A DNA stretch of 64,000 nucleotides from GCA-2746605 sp963704835 (GCA_963704835.1 CAVPHW010000009.1:62001-126000), one strand, 5' to 3'; positions 27,543-38,971 are shown, counted from the first letter of the stretch. The notes: generated from the letters alone by a model not told the origin. Numbers and translations are program-made.

Positions 27543-27683
27543 TTATAGAAGATAATCTGCTAGACCCATAAGCAAAATTATTACAAGAATGCCAACAAAA
27601 ATTGATATTATTATTATTGAACGGGTGACTTGTTTCTCCCGTTTTTGCATTTGTTCGATTCTATTCTTTTCGTCTATTGTCAT
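27543..27683 (-). CDS. Small single-span membrane protein (mini-protein E)
   Basis: A 46-aa frame from ATG 27683 to the stop at 27543. A very polar N-terminus (MTIDEKNRIEQMQKREKQVT) precedes one strongly hydrophobic helix (SIIIISIFVGILVIILLMG) and ends ADYLL. It has the same layout as mini-proteins A-D but its tail sequence is not obviously homologous to them. It lies alone between a T9SS-sorted protein and the hybrid two-component gene. Function unknown. Confidence 0.55.
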   Translation of the reverse strand: MTIDEKNRIEQMQKREKQVTRSIIIISIFVGILVIILLMGLADYLL

Positions 27684-27821
27684 TTTTTGCTATTATAAAT
27701 TGAGCATTTAAGTGGACAAATTATCTGATACTAAGGTAGAATATAAAATGGCGGCGTGCTATCTCATTTGTTTCAACATTTTGCTATTCTGTTGCAAAAG
27801 GTCAAATAATAGGAAATTAGA

Positions 27822-30800
27822 TTAAATTTGAGGTTTATTCTTTGATTTAAATTCAGAAGGAAGGCATTCAAATTGTTTTGAGAACGCCCTAGTAAATTGC
27901 GCAGGGCTTGCAAACCCAATTTCAAATGAGATTTGAGTAACTGACAATTTATCTTCTAGGAGTAATTTTGCAGCTTTTTTAAGCTTTATTATTCTTATAA
28001 ATTCGCCTGGAGCTTGTCCAGTTATTTCAAGAATTTTTCTATGAAGTTTTGTTCTGCTAACAAATAATTCTTTTGCCAAAAATTCAGTACTAAAATTTGG
28101 CTTATCAAGATTACTTTCAATAATTGCTAAAGTTTTTTTGATGAATTCATCATCGGCACTATCTAAATTTTTAGTTTCACTGAGCAAATCGAGATTTTTA
28201 CTGTATTTATTTTTTAATCGGCTTCTTTGTTCAAGTAAATTTTTGATTCTTATAAAGAGTTCTCTTTGTTCAAAAGGCTTGGTTAAATAATCATCCGCAC
28301 CGGTTTCCAATCCTTCCATTTTACTTTCAAATGAGGCTTTTGCGGTTAGCAAAATTACCGGAATATCACTTGTCTGCCATTCTTGTTTTATATGATTGCA
28401 AAATTCAATTCCGCCCATTGATGGCATCATAACATCGCTAATAATCAGATCAGGCATAGTTTCTGTTGCAGTTTTGATCCCTTGAATACCATTTTCCGCT
28501 TCAAGAACTAAAAATTCATCCCTTAATAAACCATCTAAATACTTTCTTACATCTTCAGAGTCATCAACAATTAATATTGATTTTTTGTTTTTACTGATTA
28601 TTTCGAGGTGCTCTTGTTTAGTAGATACTTGAGTGATAAATTTTTCAGTCTCATTGGTAATATCAGAATCACTTACATATTCAGTTATTACTTTTTCGTC
28701 TTCGTTTAAATACTCCTCACCAAAAGGAATATCAATTTTGAATTCTGTACCTTTCCCAAATTCGCTCTGTACAGAGATTTGCCATTTATGTAAATCTATA
28801 AACTCCTTAACAAGTGATAATCCAATGCCTGAACCTCCGAACAATCTTTGAGTGGAATCATCAACTTGAAAAAATCGATCAAATATTTTATCGAGTTTGT
28901 CTTCGGGAATACTTATTCCGCTATCAGAAATAGTAATTTCGGCTACAGGTGTTTCGGTATTTAATTTTTCATCAACAATTACTAAAATATTTCCATTCTC
29001 TGGAGTGAATTTTATTGAGTTTGAAAGAAGGTTATTTACTATCTTTTCCAATTTATCTTTGTCAATCCAAAATAGTTGAGATTGTAAATTATTCTCAAAT
29101 GTTAAATTGATATTTCTATCTTTTGCAATTGATTGAAACGAAGAGACAAGCCCTTTTAAAATTATTATTAAATTTTCTTCTTTAGCTTTTAATGGAATTG
29201 CAGCCTTTTCTAACTGAGATAACTCAAGAAGTTGATCAATTAGTTCTTTTAGTCGCTCGCTATTCCGCTCAATCAGATCAATATTTTCGCTATTGTTCTT
29301 TCCATGCTTTAGTTGCTCAAGCGGACCTTTTATTAGCATCAGCGGAGTTCTAAATTCGTGAGAAAGATTTGCAAAAAATCTCGACTTAAGTTCTTCTAGT
29401 TCTGATTTTTGTAGAACTTCAAATTCTTTCAATTTGAGCTCGTTTCTAAGTTTTGTTCTATTTAGCTCAAAACGTCTTAAAATAAAAAGTCCTATAATTG
29501 ATAAAGTAAAATACATTCCATAAGCCCAAATGGTTTTCCACCAAGGCGGATTCATAATAATTGCTAATTCTTTTATATTATTATTCCAAACGCCATCGGC
29601 ATTTGTAGATTTAATCTTAAAAATATATTTGCCGGCTTCAAGATTAGTATATGTAACAAATCTTCTTGTCCCACTATAAATCCAATCCTTATCAAATCCT
29701 TCCATTTTATATGCGTATTGAATTGACTGAGATGAATTAAAATCTAAAGCTGTAAATTCAAATGAAAAAACATTATGCTCGTGAAAGAGATTAATTTCTT
29801 TTGTTGTAGAAATACTTTCTTTAAGGAGTGAATTTTTACCGAACTTAACAGACTTATTGAACAACAAAAAATTTGTTATCACTAAATTTGGAATGTAATT
29901 TGATTGCTTAATATTTTTAGGATCAAAGACGTTTAATCCTTCTGTGCTACCAAAGAGCATAAGACCATTCTTAAGTTTTAATGCGGCTTCAGGATTCATA
30001 AGACTTCCAATTATTCCATCTTTAGTAGAAAAGTTTTTAAAAGTATTATGTGTACTGTTAAAAAACGAAATTCCAGAACCGGTGCCAAGCCAAAGATTTC
30101 CATTACCGTCTTCAATTATACTGTAAAGTGAATTATCAGATAACCCATCTTGTACAGTGAAGAAATTATTGCTAATTGTTATATCATAAATATTTGTCTT
30201 ATTACTATTATTTTTTATCACAAATTTGTTTAAACCATTACCTGTTCCAATCCATAGAACAGTATTAGCATCTTCAGATTCCTTATAGTTTTTTGCTTCG
30301 CAAATAGAGTATATATTGTTGCTGCTAAGTTTATATATTCTCGGCGCCTAACCAATTATGGAATATTCCACCTTTTCTATCTTCAAATAAATTTAAACCA
30401 CCACCTTGAGTTCCTATCCAGATTCTGCCAAATTTATCTTCCTTAATTACCCAAACATCATTTTGGCTAAGACTCTGTTTGTTTTCGGGTTCATTTAGCC
30501 AAATATCAAAACTCTTAGAATTGTTATTTATTCTTGCAATTCCAACTCCCCAAAACCCAACCCATGTATTCTTTTTGCTATCCTGCAGAAGAGACTTATT
30601 ATAGTCAAGTGATAAAGAATTCGATTTAGGACTTTTGAAATCCCATTTTGTAATTTTGTTTGGAGAGTTAAATTGAAATAATCCCTTTCCATAAGTGCCA
30701 ATCCATGTATCATTAGGATTTGATGAAGCTAGAGACCAGACCGGAGTGTTCTCAAACTCTTTTACCTTTTTAGTGCTTGGTTCAACATTGAAATTGTTTA

Positions 30801-32002
30801 CGGAATATAACCCGTCCATAGTTCCAATTAGAATTTGGTCATTTCCAGAATAAGAAATTGCAGTTACATTTTTATTCTTGAAAGATGAAAGCAGAATAAT
30901 AAAAAGGATTGCGACTAGTAAAAGAGTTGAACAAAGTTGATTTGGAAGTACTGTAACTAATTCCATTTTCGGTAACTACCCACAAAACACCGCTTCGGTC
31001 TTTTATTGTTTTATTGATTCTATTATCAATTAAACTTTGTGGATTGTTCTTATCATTAATAAAGCGTTCTGCTTTACCTGAAGTGAGATTTAACCGGATT
31101 AGTCCAGCATAAGAATCTGCCCAAATTATTTCTTCATTATCGATAATTTCATCAATTACAGAACCGCTGCTGTTACCGTATTGTAAATTGTTTGGGTTTG
31201 CTATTTCAATTCTATTAAAATTTGAATTTTCAGTGTTGTACTTTGTTAATCCAAGATGAGTACCTAACCAGACTATATTTGAATCAATTGATGACTGAGA
31301 TAATCCCCAAATAATATTACCACTGATACTTTTTTTATTTTTGGGATCAGAATAGAATCTTTGAAATCCCCTTTCTGGCAGCTTCGGATTTAATTTGTTA
31401 AATCCATTATAAGTGCCAATTAGCATGTTGCCCGAATTATCCTCAATAATTGACAGCACAAAATTATTTGTTAGACTTTTTTCATCTTCTGGATTTGAAA
31501 TCCAATGATCAATTCTATTGCTAGCAAGATTAAGTTTATATAATCCACCCTTATAAGTGCCAATCCAAATATTACCAATTCTGTCTTCATAAATTGATTT
31601 AATGCTGTTTTCAGCTTTATTATTTGATTGGAGGTTCCATTTTAAAAATCTTTCAGAAATTGGATCATATTTATTTAGCACACCGGATTTTGTTCCAATC
31701 CAAATATTGCCATTGGAATCTTCATGTAAGGCCCAAATGCTATTATCTGAAATACTATTTGAGTCATTTGTTTCATGACGAAAAATTTTAAAACTATAAC
31801 CATCAAATCGGTTCAAACCATCATCAGTTCCAAACCAAATAAAACCCATTTTATCTTGAATGACAGAATTAACTTTGTTATTTGAAAGTCCATTTTTTAC
31901 AGTTATGTGTTCGAATTTTATTGATTGTGGATAAAGAATTGTATTGGCACTAAGAAGAATGACAAGTAAGAGGAAGTATGATTCTTTGAATATTTTTAAC
32001 AT
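27822..32002 (-). CDS. Hybrid two-component system regulator (propeller sensor, kinase, receiver, AraC), two frameshifts
   Basis: Read across three frames this is one gene of about 1390 codons: signal peptide (MLKIFKESYFLLLVILLSAN), two seven-bladed propeller regions of Reg_prop repeats (GFIWFGTDDGLNRFDG, GNIWIGTYKGGLYKL), a Y_Y_Y domain, a membrane segment near 29.5 kb, HisKA (NLSHEFRTPLMLIKG), HATPase (GGSGIGLSLVKEF), receiver (LIISDVMMPSMGG) and an AraC-type HTH. Such proteins sense oligosaccharides in the periplasm and activate polysaccharide-use genes. The frame breaks lie at about 30.88 kb and 30.34 kb, both in the sensor; without repair no complete protein would be made. The GH3 glucosidase gene just upstream is its likely partner. 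Confidence 0.85.
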
Positions 32003-32085
32003 TACCAAATATATAAAAGTAATTGAATTAATAAGGTGATTAACCCAATTAATAGTAAAATGAATTCTCTGAATTACTTCACAAA

Positions 32086-32188
32086 TGTCATTCTGAACAT
32101 GCCTACCAGTAGGCAAGCGAAGTGAAGAATCTTTTTTTAATGTAAAATCGAGATGTTTCTTCCGAAAACTTTCGGGATCAACATGACA
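32086..32188. repeat. MITE-like interspersed repeat, copy 1
   Basis: A 103-bp non-coding element bounded by TGTCATTCTGA on the left and an inverted TCAACATGACA on the right. It contains GAAGTGAAGAATCT and GATCCCGAAA/TTTCGGGAT-type internal segments. Related copies lie at 49615-49729 and 59963-60033. Confidence 0.7.
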
Positions 32189-32353
32189 AATTTTAATTTT
32201 TCAGATATCTCACAATTTAGATTCACTTTTAAATTATTAAACGTTAATCCCCGAAATAAGGATTGTAGAACTGTTAAAAAATTAAGATGGGAATAAAGAG
32301 TCCAAAAAGGTGAGGTTAAGAAAATCAACAAATATTTGCTTGTTCAGTGTAAA

Positions 32354-32402
32354 AAACTAAACCTCCGAGGTTATTTAGAGGCTTATATTTAACCTCGGAG
32401 GG
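32354..32402 (-). terminator. Rho-independent terminator of the GH3 gene
   Basis: CCTCCGAGGTTA (32362-32373) and TAACCTCGGAGG (32390-32401) form a perfect 12-bp stem directly after the bglX-like stop. On the minus strand TTTAGTTTTTT follows. It separates the glucosidase from the hybrid regulator. Confidence 0.92.
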
Positions 32403-32409
32403 GACTAAC

Positions 32410-34653
32410 TTATTTTAGTACAAAGTTAGTTTTCAATAAATCGTTATCATTCGAGGAACTTCCAACGAACAATTCAAAGTCACCTGGTTCTGCAGTAAAA
32501 TTCATGTCGATGTCATGAAATCTAAGATCATCTGAAGACAATGTAAAATTAACTTGCTTAACTTCACCTGGTTTCAGACTTATCTTCTCAAAACCTTTTA
32601 GTTCTTTTACGGGGCGAGTTACACTTCCAAAAAGATCTCTTATGTATAGTTGAACAGTCTCCTTGGATTCAAAATCACCATTGTTTTTAACGTTTACAGA
32701 AATTTTAAGCTTGTCATTCATCTTAATTACGTTAGAAGAAATCTTTAAATCTGAGTAGACAAAATCAGTATATGATAATCCAAACCCAAAATTATAGGCC
32801 GGTGTAAAATCAACATCTAAATAGTAGCTTGCATAACCCTCGGGATTTTCGGGTGTGCCAAGAACTCTTCCCAACTGATTTGGTGCTGGTGGTCTACCTG
32901 TGTTTTTGTGATTATAATATAGTGGTATTTGTCCAACGGTTCTTGGGAATGTAATAGGCAGTTTTCCCGAAGGAGAAACTTTACCGAAAATAATATCGGC
33001 AAGTGCTGGTCCACCCATTGTTCCAGGGTGCCAAGCATAAAGGATTGATTTTACATCGCCGGTAATATTTCCAAAAGTTAAAGATCTTCCTGCCATAATG
33101 ATTAAAACAATTGGTTTCCCAGTTTTAGAAAGTTCTTTAACTAGCTCTTCCTGGTTGCCAGGTAGATCAATAAAAGCTCTTGAATGAGTTTCACCGGAAA
33201 GTAATTGATCTTCTCCAATAAAGACAAGTGCAACATCCGAATTATTTACAGCTTCTACAGCATCATTGAACAAATCTGTACTTGTACCACGAATGTTGTC
33301 CATCGCTTTTACGTAATTAATCTGTATTGAATTTCCATATTCATTTTTAATTGCAGCTAATGGAGTAACAGTATTTTCTTCTTTTCCATCAACAGTCCAT
33401 GTTCCAAGTTGATCCCAAGGCGCGTCCGCTAGAGGTCCAATGATTGCAACTTTTTTAACATCTTTGTCAAGTGGTAAAAAATCATCATTATTCTGTAACA
33501 TCACAACGCTTTCAGTAGCAGTTTGTTTGGCAATTTCTTTATACTCATCAGAAAGCATTTTAAAATTTTCTGTTATTCTTGTATATGGGGTTTCAAAAAG
33601 TCCGAGTTTAAATTTAATTCTAAGAATTCCGGCAACAATTTCGTTTAACCAAACAGAATCTACAGCACCGGAAAGAACATGTTTTTTAAGATTATCTAAA
33701 TAGTGAGTAGAAACCATTTCCATATTTACACCGGCATTCGCCGCTTTAAGAGCTGCCTCAGAACCATCTTTGGCGTATCCGTGTGGAATTAATTCTGCAA
33801 TTGAACCCCAATCACTAACTACAAACCCGTCAAATTTCCATTCATCTCTCAATACAGTTTTAAGTGTAAATGGGTTACCGGAAGTTGGTACGCCATTTAA
33901 ATCATTAAAAGCACTCATTAAAGTTGCAGTTCCGGCCTGTACTGTAGCATGAAATGATGGCAGATAAATATCTCTTAATTCACGTTCAGGAATTAAAGTT
34001 GTGTTATAATCTTTTCCACCTTCTGCAGCTCCATAGCCTACATAATGCTTAGCACATGCGGCAATAGTATTTTCATTGGTTAAATCATTCCCTTGAAAAC
34101 CTTTAACCATAGCAGCACCAAGTATACCGGCTAAAAATGGATCTTCTCCACACGATTCTGCAATTCTTCCCCAACGAGGATCTCTTGCAATATCTACCAT
34201 TGGTGCAAAAGTCCAATGAACGCCTTCTTCCGCAGCTTCTCTTGCTGCCATAACAGCACCCTTTTCAACCAAAGAAGGGTTCCAAGAAGCGGCCTGTCCT
34301 AATGGAATTGGCAGCATAGTTCTATAACCATGAATTACATCTCTTCCGAAAATTAGAGGAATTCCCAATCTTGATTCTTCAACGGCAGCTTTTTGTAATT
34401 CAGCTTTTTCTTTTAGTCCGCCTGCATTAAGAAATGATCCAATTTTACTTTGTTTTACAGCATTAAGTTTTTCATTCATATTTCCAAAATCACTTTGCCA
34501 CATCTGACCAACTTTTTCTTCAAGTGTCATTTTGCTTAATAAATCAGATATTCTTTCTTCAATATTAGCTTTAGGATCTTTGTAGTTCTGTGAATAAATA
34601 GTAGTTGCAAATAAAATTAATAATAAAGCTGATAAAACCTTTTTTGTAATCAT
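32410..34653 (-). CDS. bglX: Glycoside hydrolase family 3 beta-glucosidase (BglX-like), periplasmic
   Basis: This secreted enzyme releases terminal beta-linked glucose or related sugars from oligosaccharides. It starts with a signal peptide (MITKKVLSALLLILFATTIYS); an ATG 16 codons upstream of the listed frame is ignored because that stretch is hydrophilic and not signal-like. The GH3 N-terminal barrel shows LGIPLIFGRDVIHGYRT, the conserved KHYVGYG and the nucleophile Asp in FVVSDWGSI (about residue 280). The GH3 C-terminal domain and a fibronectin-III-like end (ELFVGSSSND) follow. At about 747 aa it is full length. The hybrid two-component regulator downstream is a plausible controller. Confidence 0.95.
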   Translation of the reverse strand: MITKKVLSALLLILFATTIYSQNYKDPKANIEERISDLLSKMTLEEKVGQMWQSDFGNMNEKLNAVKQSKIGSFLNAGGLKEKAELQKAAVEESRLGIPLIFGRDVIHGYRTMLPIPLGQAASWNPSLVEKGAVMAAREAAEEGVHWTFAPMVDIARDPRWGRIAESCGEDPFLAGILGAAMVKGFQGNDLTNENTIAACAKHYVGYGAAEGGKDYNTTLIPERELRDIYLPSFHATVQAGTATLMSAFNDLNGVPTSGNPFTLKTVLRDEWKFDGFVVSDWGSIAELIPHGYAKDGSEAALKAANAGVNMEMVSTHYLDNLKKHVLSGAVDSVWLNEIVAGILRIKFKLGLFETPYTRITENFKMLSDEYKEIAKQTATESVVMLQNNDDFLPLDKDVKKVAIIGPLADAPWDQLGTWTVDGKEENTVTPLAAIKNEYGNSIQINYVKAMDNIRGTSTDLFNDAVEAVNNSDVALVFIGEDQLLSGETHSRAFIDLPGNQEELVKELSKTGKPIVLIIMAGRSLTFGNITGDVKSILYAWHPGTMGGPALADIIFGKVSPSGKLPITFPRTVGQIPLYYNHKNTGRPPAPNQLGRVLGTPENPEGYASYYLDVDFTPAYNFGFGLSYTDFVYSDLKISSNVIKMNDKLKISVNVKNNGDFESKETVQLYIRDLFGSVTRPVKELKGFEKISLKPGEVKQVNFTLSSDDLRFHDIDMNFTAEPGDFELFVGSSSNDNDLLKTNFVLK

Positions 34654-34836
34654 TGAGTCCTCGGTTAATTTATTATATAAATAATTCAATAATTGTACCA
34701 CGCAAGATGTTTAAGATTAATCTAAATAATCCAGGAAATGTAAAACTAGGGTAATTTTTAGTTATTATTTTTGTAATAATAATTATTATTATGATAAGTA
34801 AAATTTTATTTATAACAAATATTTTTAGGTGTAATC

Positions 34837-35611
34837 ATGAAAAAATTAAAAGGCAAAATTGCGTTCATTACAGGTGCATCTTCTGGAATTGGAAAAGCAT
34901 GTGCTTTTGCTTTAGCTAGCGAAGGAGCAAATTTAATATTATCTGCGAGAAGAGCTAAAGTTGTTGAGAAAATTGCAGAGGAAATAAGAAAAACATATAA
35001 AGTGGATGTTTTTGCTTTTAAGCTTGATGTAAAGAATAGAAAAGAAGTTGAATGGACTGATTAATTCTTTACCAGACAAATTAAAAAATATTGATATTTT
35101 AATTAACAATGCCGGACTCGCAAATGGCTTTGCAAAAATTTATGAAGATGATATTGATAATTGGGAAGCCATGATTGACACAAATGTTAAAGGGTTGCTT
35201 TATGTTACAAGAACAATTGTACCTGGAATGGTGGAACGTAAAAGTGGTCACGTAATTAATATTGGATCAACAGCAGGTCATGAAGCATACCCTAAAGGTC
35301 ATGTTTATTGTGCAACAAAGCATGCAGTAAATGCAATAACTAAAAGTCTGCGAATGGATGTTGTAGATAAAAATATAAGAGTTAGTACGGTTGATCCCGG
35401 TGCGGTTGAGACAAATTTCAGTATTGTCCGTTTTGATGGAGACAAAGTCAAAGCAAAAAGTATGTATAAAGGTCTAGAGCCGCTTGTTGCAGAAGATGTT
35501 GCTGAAGCAGTATTGTTTTGTGCAACTCGTCCGCCGCATGCAAATATTGCAGAGATTATTATGATGCCTACTCAGCAAGCAAGTGCAATCGTATTTCATA
35601 GGGAAGAATAG
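34837..35611 (+). CDS. Short-chain dehydrogenase/reductase (YdfG-like), one frameshift
   Basis: Two frames together encode a normal ~257-aa SDR oxidoreductase. The first has the nucleotide-binding TGASSGIG (residues ~12-19) up to VKNRKEVE; the second carries NNAG, the catalytic Ser in NIGSTAG, the YCATKH Tyr-xxx-Lys pair and the C-terminal MPTQQAS typical of YdfG-like 3-hydroxy acid / serine dehydrogenases (NADP+). A one-base deletion near 35.05 kb separates them. As everything else is conserved, recent loss or a sequencing error is more likely than old decay. It is a single gene on the plus strand with an AT-rich promoter region before it. Confidence 0.88.
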
Positions 35612-35649
35612 GCTTAAACAAATCAAATAAATAATAAAATAATAGTTCT

Positions 35650-36399
35650 CTAATTTATAGTAAATGCGGAAATAGTTGTTGAACTTGAACCTCCGCCAAT
35701 TAATTCTATTATATTAGTATTTTCATACCAAACATAAAATGTAAATTTATCACCAAGCCCAGCCTTGATATTAGTTGAAAACACAACAGATTCATCAAAA
35801 TTGTCTTTGCCGAAAATATCACCAGGTTCCATATTTGTTAAGTGAACAAAGTGATTAAATTTAAAGTAATTATAAGATGGCCCTCCATGACCAATATATT
35901 CTCGTTTAATAATCACAGAAATTGGAACATCAGCATTTTTTATAGAATTTGCCTCATTATTTTGAACTCGCCAAGTTGTGCTTATATCAAAATGATAAAC
36001 ACTAGAAAAAGGAATTGTAAGAATTCCGGTGGCAGGGTCAAAAATTCCAGTGTTTTGAACACCATTATCAGAATCAAAAAATTCTGTAAAATTTGTTAAA
36101 TTAGTTTCAGTATTAGATGTTAGAGCCAAAGTGGATGTTAAAAATGCCGAAAAATAATGGCTTCTATTATATGCCAATGGAACACCGCTCCAATATAAAC
36201 TATTTCCAAAGTTGTACAGTTTACCTGCAGGTGAACCGATTGTGGTCAATGAGGGTAGAGTTAGCGATCCGGCAGCTCCTTCATCATTTATTTGTAATAA
36301 AATATTAGAAGAACCGTTTTTAATTTTAACATCGGTTTGTGAGAATAATAAACAAGAGAATAAAAAGAAAAAGGCTAAAAAAAGACAATTTATTTTCAT
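35650..36399 (-). CDS. Short secreted protein with C1q-like C-terminal domain
   Basis: This 249-aa protein has a signal peptide (MKINCLFLAFFFLFSCLLFS), then a small version of the fibre-family N-terminal module (LLQINDEGAAGSLTLP, KLYNFGNSLYWSGVPL), with no 17-residue repeats. The second half begins SHYFSAFLTSTLALTSNTET and ends SSSTTISAFTIN, including FDPATGILTIPFSSVYHFDI: the strand pattern of C1q/TNF-like jelly-roll domains, which trimerise. It looks like the minimal member of the fibre family with a C1q-type rather than an S74-type end, as in the larger gene at 45214. It lacks a good copy of the shared operator. Confidence 0.75.
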   Translation of the reverse strand: MKINCLFLAFFFLFSCLLFSQTDVKIKNGSSNILLQINDEGAAGSLTLPSLTTIGSPAGKLYNFGNSLYWSGVPLAYNRSHYFSAFLTSTLALTSNTETNLTNFTEFFDSDNGVQNTGIFDPATGILTIPFSSVYHFDISTTWRVQNNEANSIKNADVPISVIIKREYIGHGGPSYNYFKFNHFVHLTNMEPGDIFGKDNFDESVVFSTNIKAGLGDKFTFYVWYENTNIIELIGGGSSSTTISAFTIN

Positions 36400-36597
36400 T
36401 TAAATATCCCCAATTATTGATTATGAGAAAAACTAAGGGAAATAGGACAAATTGTCAACATTAATGATGTGACTTGAAAATAAAATAATATCAAATGTGT
36501 GTTTTATCACTTTTATTTCACTCTAGGATGCAAATTTTGTAGAATTTTTTGAAATGCCAAATGCTTTTCTATGGAATTTTTCTATTTTTTTTTTGTT

Positions 36598-36627
36598 AAA
36601 AAATAGCCAATCAATAATGATTGGCTA
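36598..36627 (-). terminator. Rho-independent terminator of the S74 gene at 36669
   Basis: TAGCCAATCA-ATAA-TGATTGGCTA is a perfect 10-bp stem; TTTTTT follows on the minus strand. It lies about 40 bp after the stop at 36669. Confidence 0.92.
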
Positions 36628-36668
36628 ATAGAGGTGTAGAGTAAAATGAGAATTCCAAACTTGAAAAT

Positions 36669-38770
36669 TTATTTAGCAGTCATTTTAATTTCATTTTTTG
36701 TAACTATTATTTGATTCAACGCATTCTTTATCTGATCAACATCTTTTAGTAATTCTAAATTTTGATTTCTAAATTCTGAATTCAGCTTTACCAGTTCTTG
36801 ATTTTTCTCTTCAAGTTTAGAAATTCTGTCTCTTAATTCGTCATTCTGACTTCTGAATTCTACGTTTTGTTCTTTTACTGCTTCAACTAAAAGTGCAGTT
36901 ATAGGAGCATACTGCATTGTATAAAATTCTCCGCTGTCATCAATAACTTCCGGAATTACATCTTTGACTTCTTGTGCTATAAAACCTATTTGTAAACCGT
37001 TGGCATATTTTTTATCATCCCTCCACTCATAATTTATGCCTCTAAGTTTTTCTACCTTTTCCAAAGCATTTGTAATTGTTGAGATATTTTTCTTTAGTCT
37101 TTCGTCACTATAAGTATTCCAAGCTGTATTTCCGCCTGCATCTCCATTTACAAAAAATTCATTATTTTGATGCCCATTTGTACCATTTCCGTTAATAACA
37201 ACTCTATCAGTATTAAAATTTCCCCAAATAAGCGGTGAAGAAGAACTATCATTATTTATATATAATCTATTACTTCCAGTTTCATTGTAGCCGGCTCTAT
37301 ATCCCAAAAAAACATTTCCACTTTTATTATGGAAATTTGTTCCTCTTCCAGATTCATACCCGACTAAAGTATTGTTTGAGCCTTCTTCATTAAAATAATT
37401 TGAATAACCGCCTATCCCTACATTGTAATAACCGGTTGTATTTGAATAAAGGGCATAATTGCCATTTGCCGTGTTGCTCTTCCGGTTGTGTTTGAATAAA
37501 GCGCAACCATGCCATTTGCCGTGTTCTCTCCTCCGGTTGTGTTTGAATAAAGTGCCGAAACACCATTCCCTGTGTTATTAGAACCATTCGAGTTTTGATT
37601 AAGCGCACCGCTTCCGTTAGCAGTATTGCCATTGCCGGTGACATTTGAATACAGTGCATCTGAACCATTAGCGGTATTATGATCACCATCAACATTCAGA
37701 AAAAGTACGTTATTTCCATTTGCAGTATTAGCAATTCCCGTTTCATTTGTATAAAGAGCATTGTATCCATTTGCTGTGTTATTTAGTCCATTTATATTTG
37801 AATAAAGTGCACCAGCACCATTTGCTGTATTATAATTACCAATAGTGTTTCTATTAAGTGAAAAACTACCGTTTGCAGTGTTGTAATTCCCTGTAGTATT
37901 TGAGAATAGAGCTTGAAAACCGTTTGCTACGTTATAATTTCCTACAGTGTTTGAATGAATTGATTGATAACCAATTGCAGTATTACTATTTCCAGTATTA
38001 GTGCTTGGGTTTGAACTACCCATTAAACTTTCATAGCCAATACTTGTATTAGAGTTAATATGCGATATTATGGAATTATTAACATGCCTTTGGGATTCAT
38101 AACCTATAGCCACACCATTTCTACCAGCCTTATTATAAAAAAGTGCACCTACTCCAATTGCAGTGTTATCTTTACCAATTGTATTACTAATCATTGCATT
38201 TGTGCCAATTGCCGTATTATGGTCACCATCAATATTTGAACGTAGGGCTAAATGTCCAACCGCTGTGTTATCAAAACCAGTATAATTTGAATATAGTGCC
38301 TCCCAGCCAACTACCGTGTTTGCTCGGCCGGTTGTATTGAAGCGCAGTGAATTTTTTCCTATTGATGTATTTTCGTTAGCTGTTCCATCATTGGTACCGG
38401 AACCGTCACCTAAAAATATACTTGAGCCATCGTATTTTGCATCTGAAAGACTATTTATATCTGTGGCTCCGCTGCCGGTACCAAGTGAAATTCCACTAAA
38501 TTTTAATGTGGTGCCATCAAGATAAAGTTTATTAGATATTATATCAGGAACACCGCTTTTTAGCTCTATTGCACCAAAAGCTCCTTCATCTGTAATTCTT
38601 AATAAAGTATTTGTCCCATCTTTAAAGCTAACATCCCCTTGTTCAACTTGTGGAGCATCGGGAATTGTACTTGTAGAATCAATAGCATTAGTTTTTATTT
38701 CTTGTGCAGAAATTGATAAAGTTAACATTGAACTGAATATTAAAGTAAAAAGTATGTATTTGGTTTTCAT
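36669..38770 (-). CDS. Surface fibre protein with 17-residue repeats and S74 chaperone domain, one frameshift
   Basis: One gene of ~700 codons read in two frames joined near 37.476 kb. Signal peptide (MKTKYILFTLIFSSMLTLSI), conserved module (DGTNTLLRITDEGAFGAIEL, KLYLDGTTLKFSG), about sixteen 17-residue repeats (ALYSNTTGGENTANGMV type), then VFLGYRAGYNETGSNRLYIN and a C-terminal S74 domain with SDERLKKN (Ser and Lys five apart), GFIAQEVKDVIPEV and a long coiled coil (ELVKLNSEFRNQNLELLKDV). The frameshift falls inside the repeats, where slipped-strand change could switch the gene. The shared operator is 64 bp upstream of the ATG, with two mismatches. It is inferred to form a trimeric surface fibre. 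Confidence 0.82.
37411..38350 (-). repeat. Coding repeat array, 51-bp (17-aa) units
   Basis: About sixteen degenerate units of the ALxSNTTGxxNTANGxx type. The frameshift at ~37.476 kb lies in the third-last units, within near-identical DNA (YSNTTGGENTANG / YSNTTGRANTANG). Confidence 0.85.
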
Positions 38771-38803
38771 AAATAAGTCTCCTTATCTGATAATTGTGTG
38801 AAT

Positions 38804-38851
38804 ACAAAATAAATTAGGAAATAGTCCAAATCAACTAGCTATTAATGTAGT
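38804..38851 (-). promoter_or_regulatory. Promoter with degenerate ACTACC-N6-GGTAGT operator (regulon member 2)
   Basis: ACTAGCTATTAATGTAGT at 38834-38851 matches the shared inverted repeat with one mismatch in each arm. Exactly 22 bp downstream on the minus strand lies TATTTTGT (38811-38804). The ATG is at 38770. Confidence 0.62.
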
Positions 38852-38971
38852 TTTTTGAAGAAGTGAAACCTGCATGCAGATAAGCAAAAAGTGCAATAGT
38901 GAAATGTAAAAAGAATAGAATACGGTATAAAATTTTACTGAAATTTGTAAATGATATTAATTTTAATGCAA

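Noticed and set aside
32137..32331. 64-aa frame on the minus strand
   Set aside because: It partly consists of the MITE-like repeat and shows no protein character.
36455..36472. TCAACA-TTAATG-ATGTGA as a sixth operator upstream of the C1q-like gene at 36399
   Set aside because: Too far from the consensus and no -10 box at the 22-bp position.
38316..38525. Plus-strand frame of 69 aa and many similar frames opposite the fibre and kinase genes
   Set aside because: These are shadows of the repeated or biased coding sequence on the minus strand.
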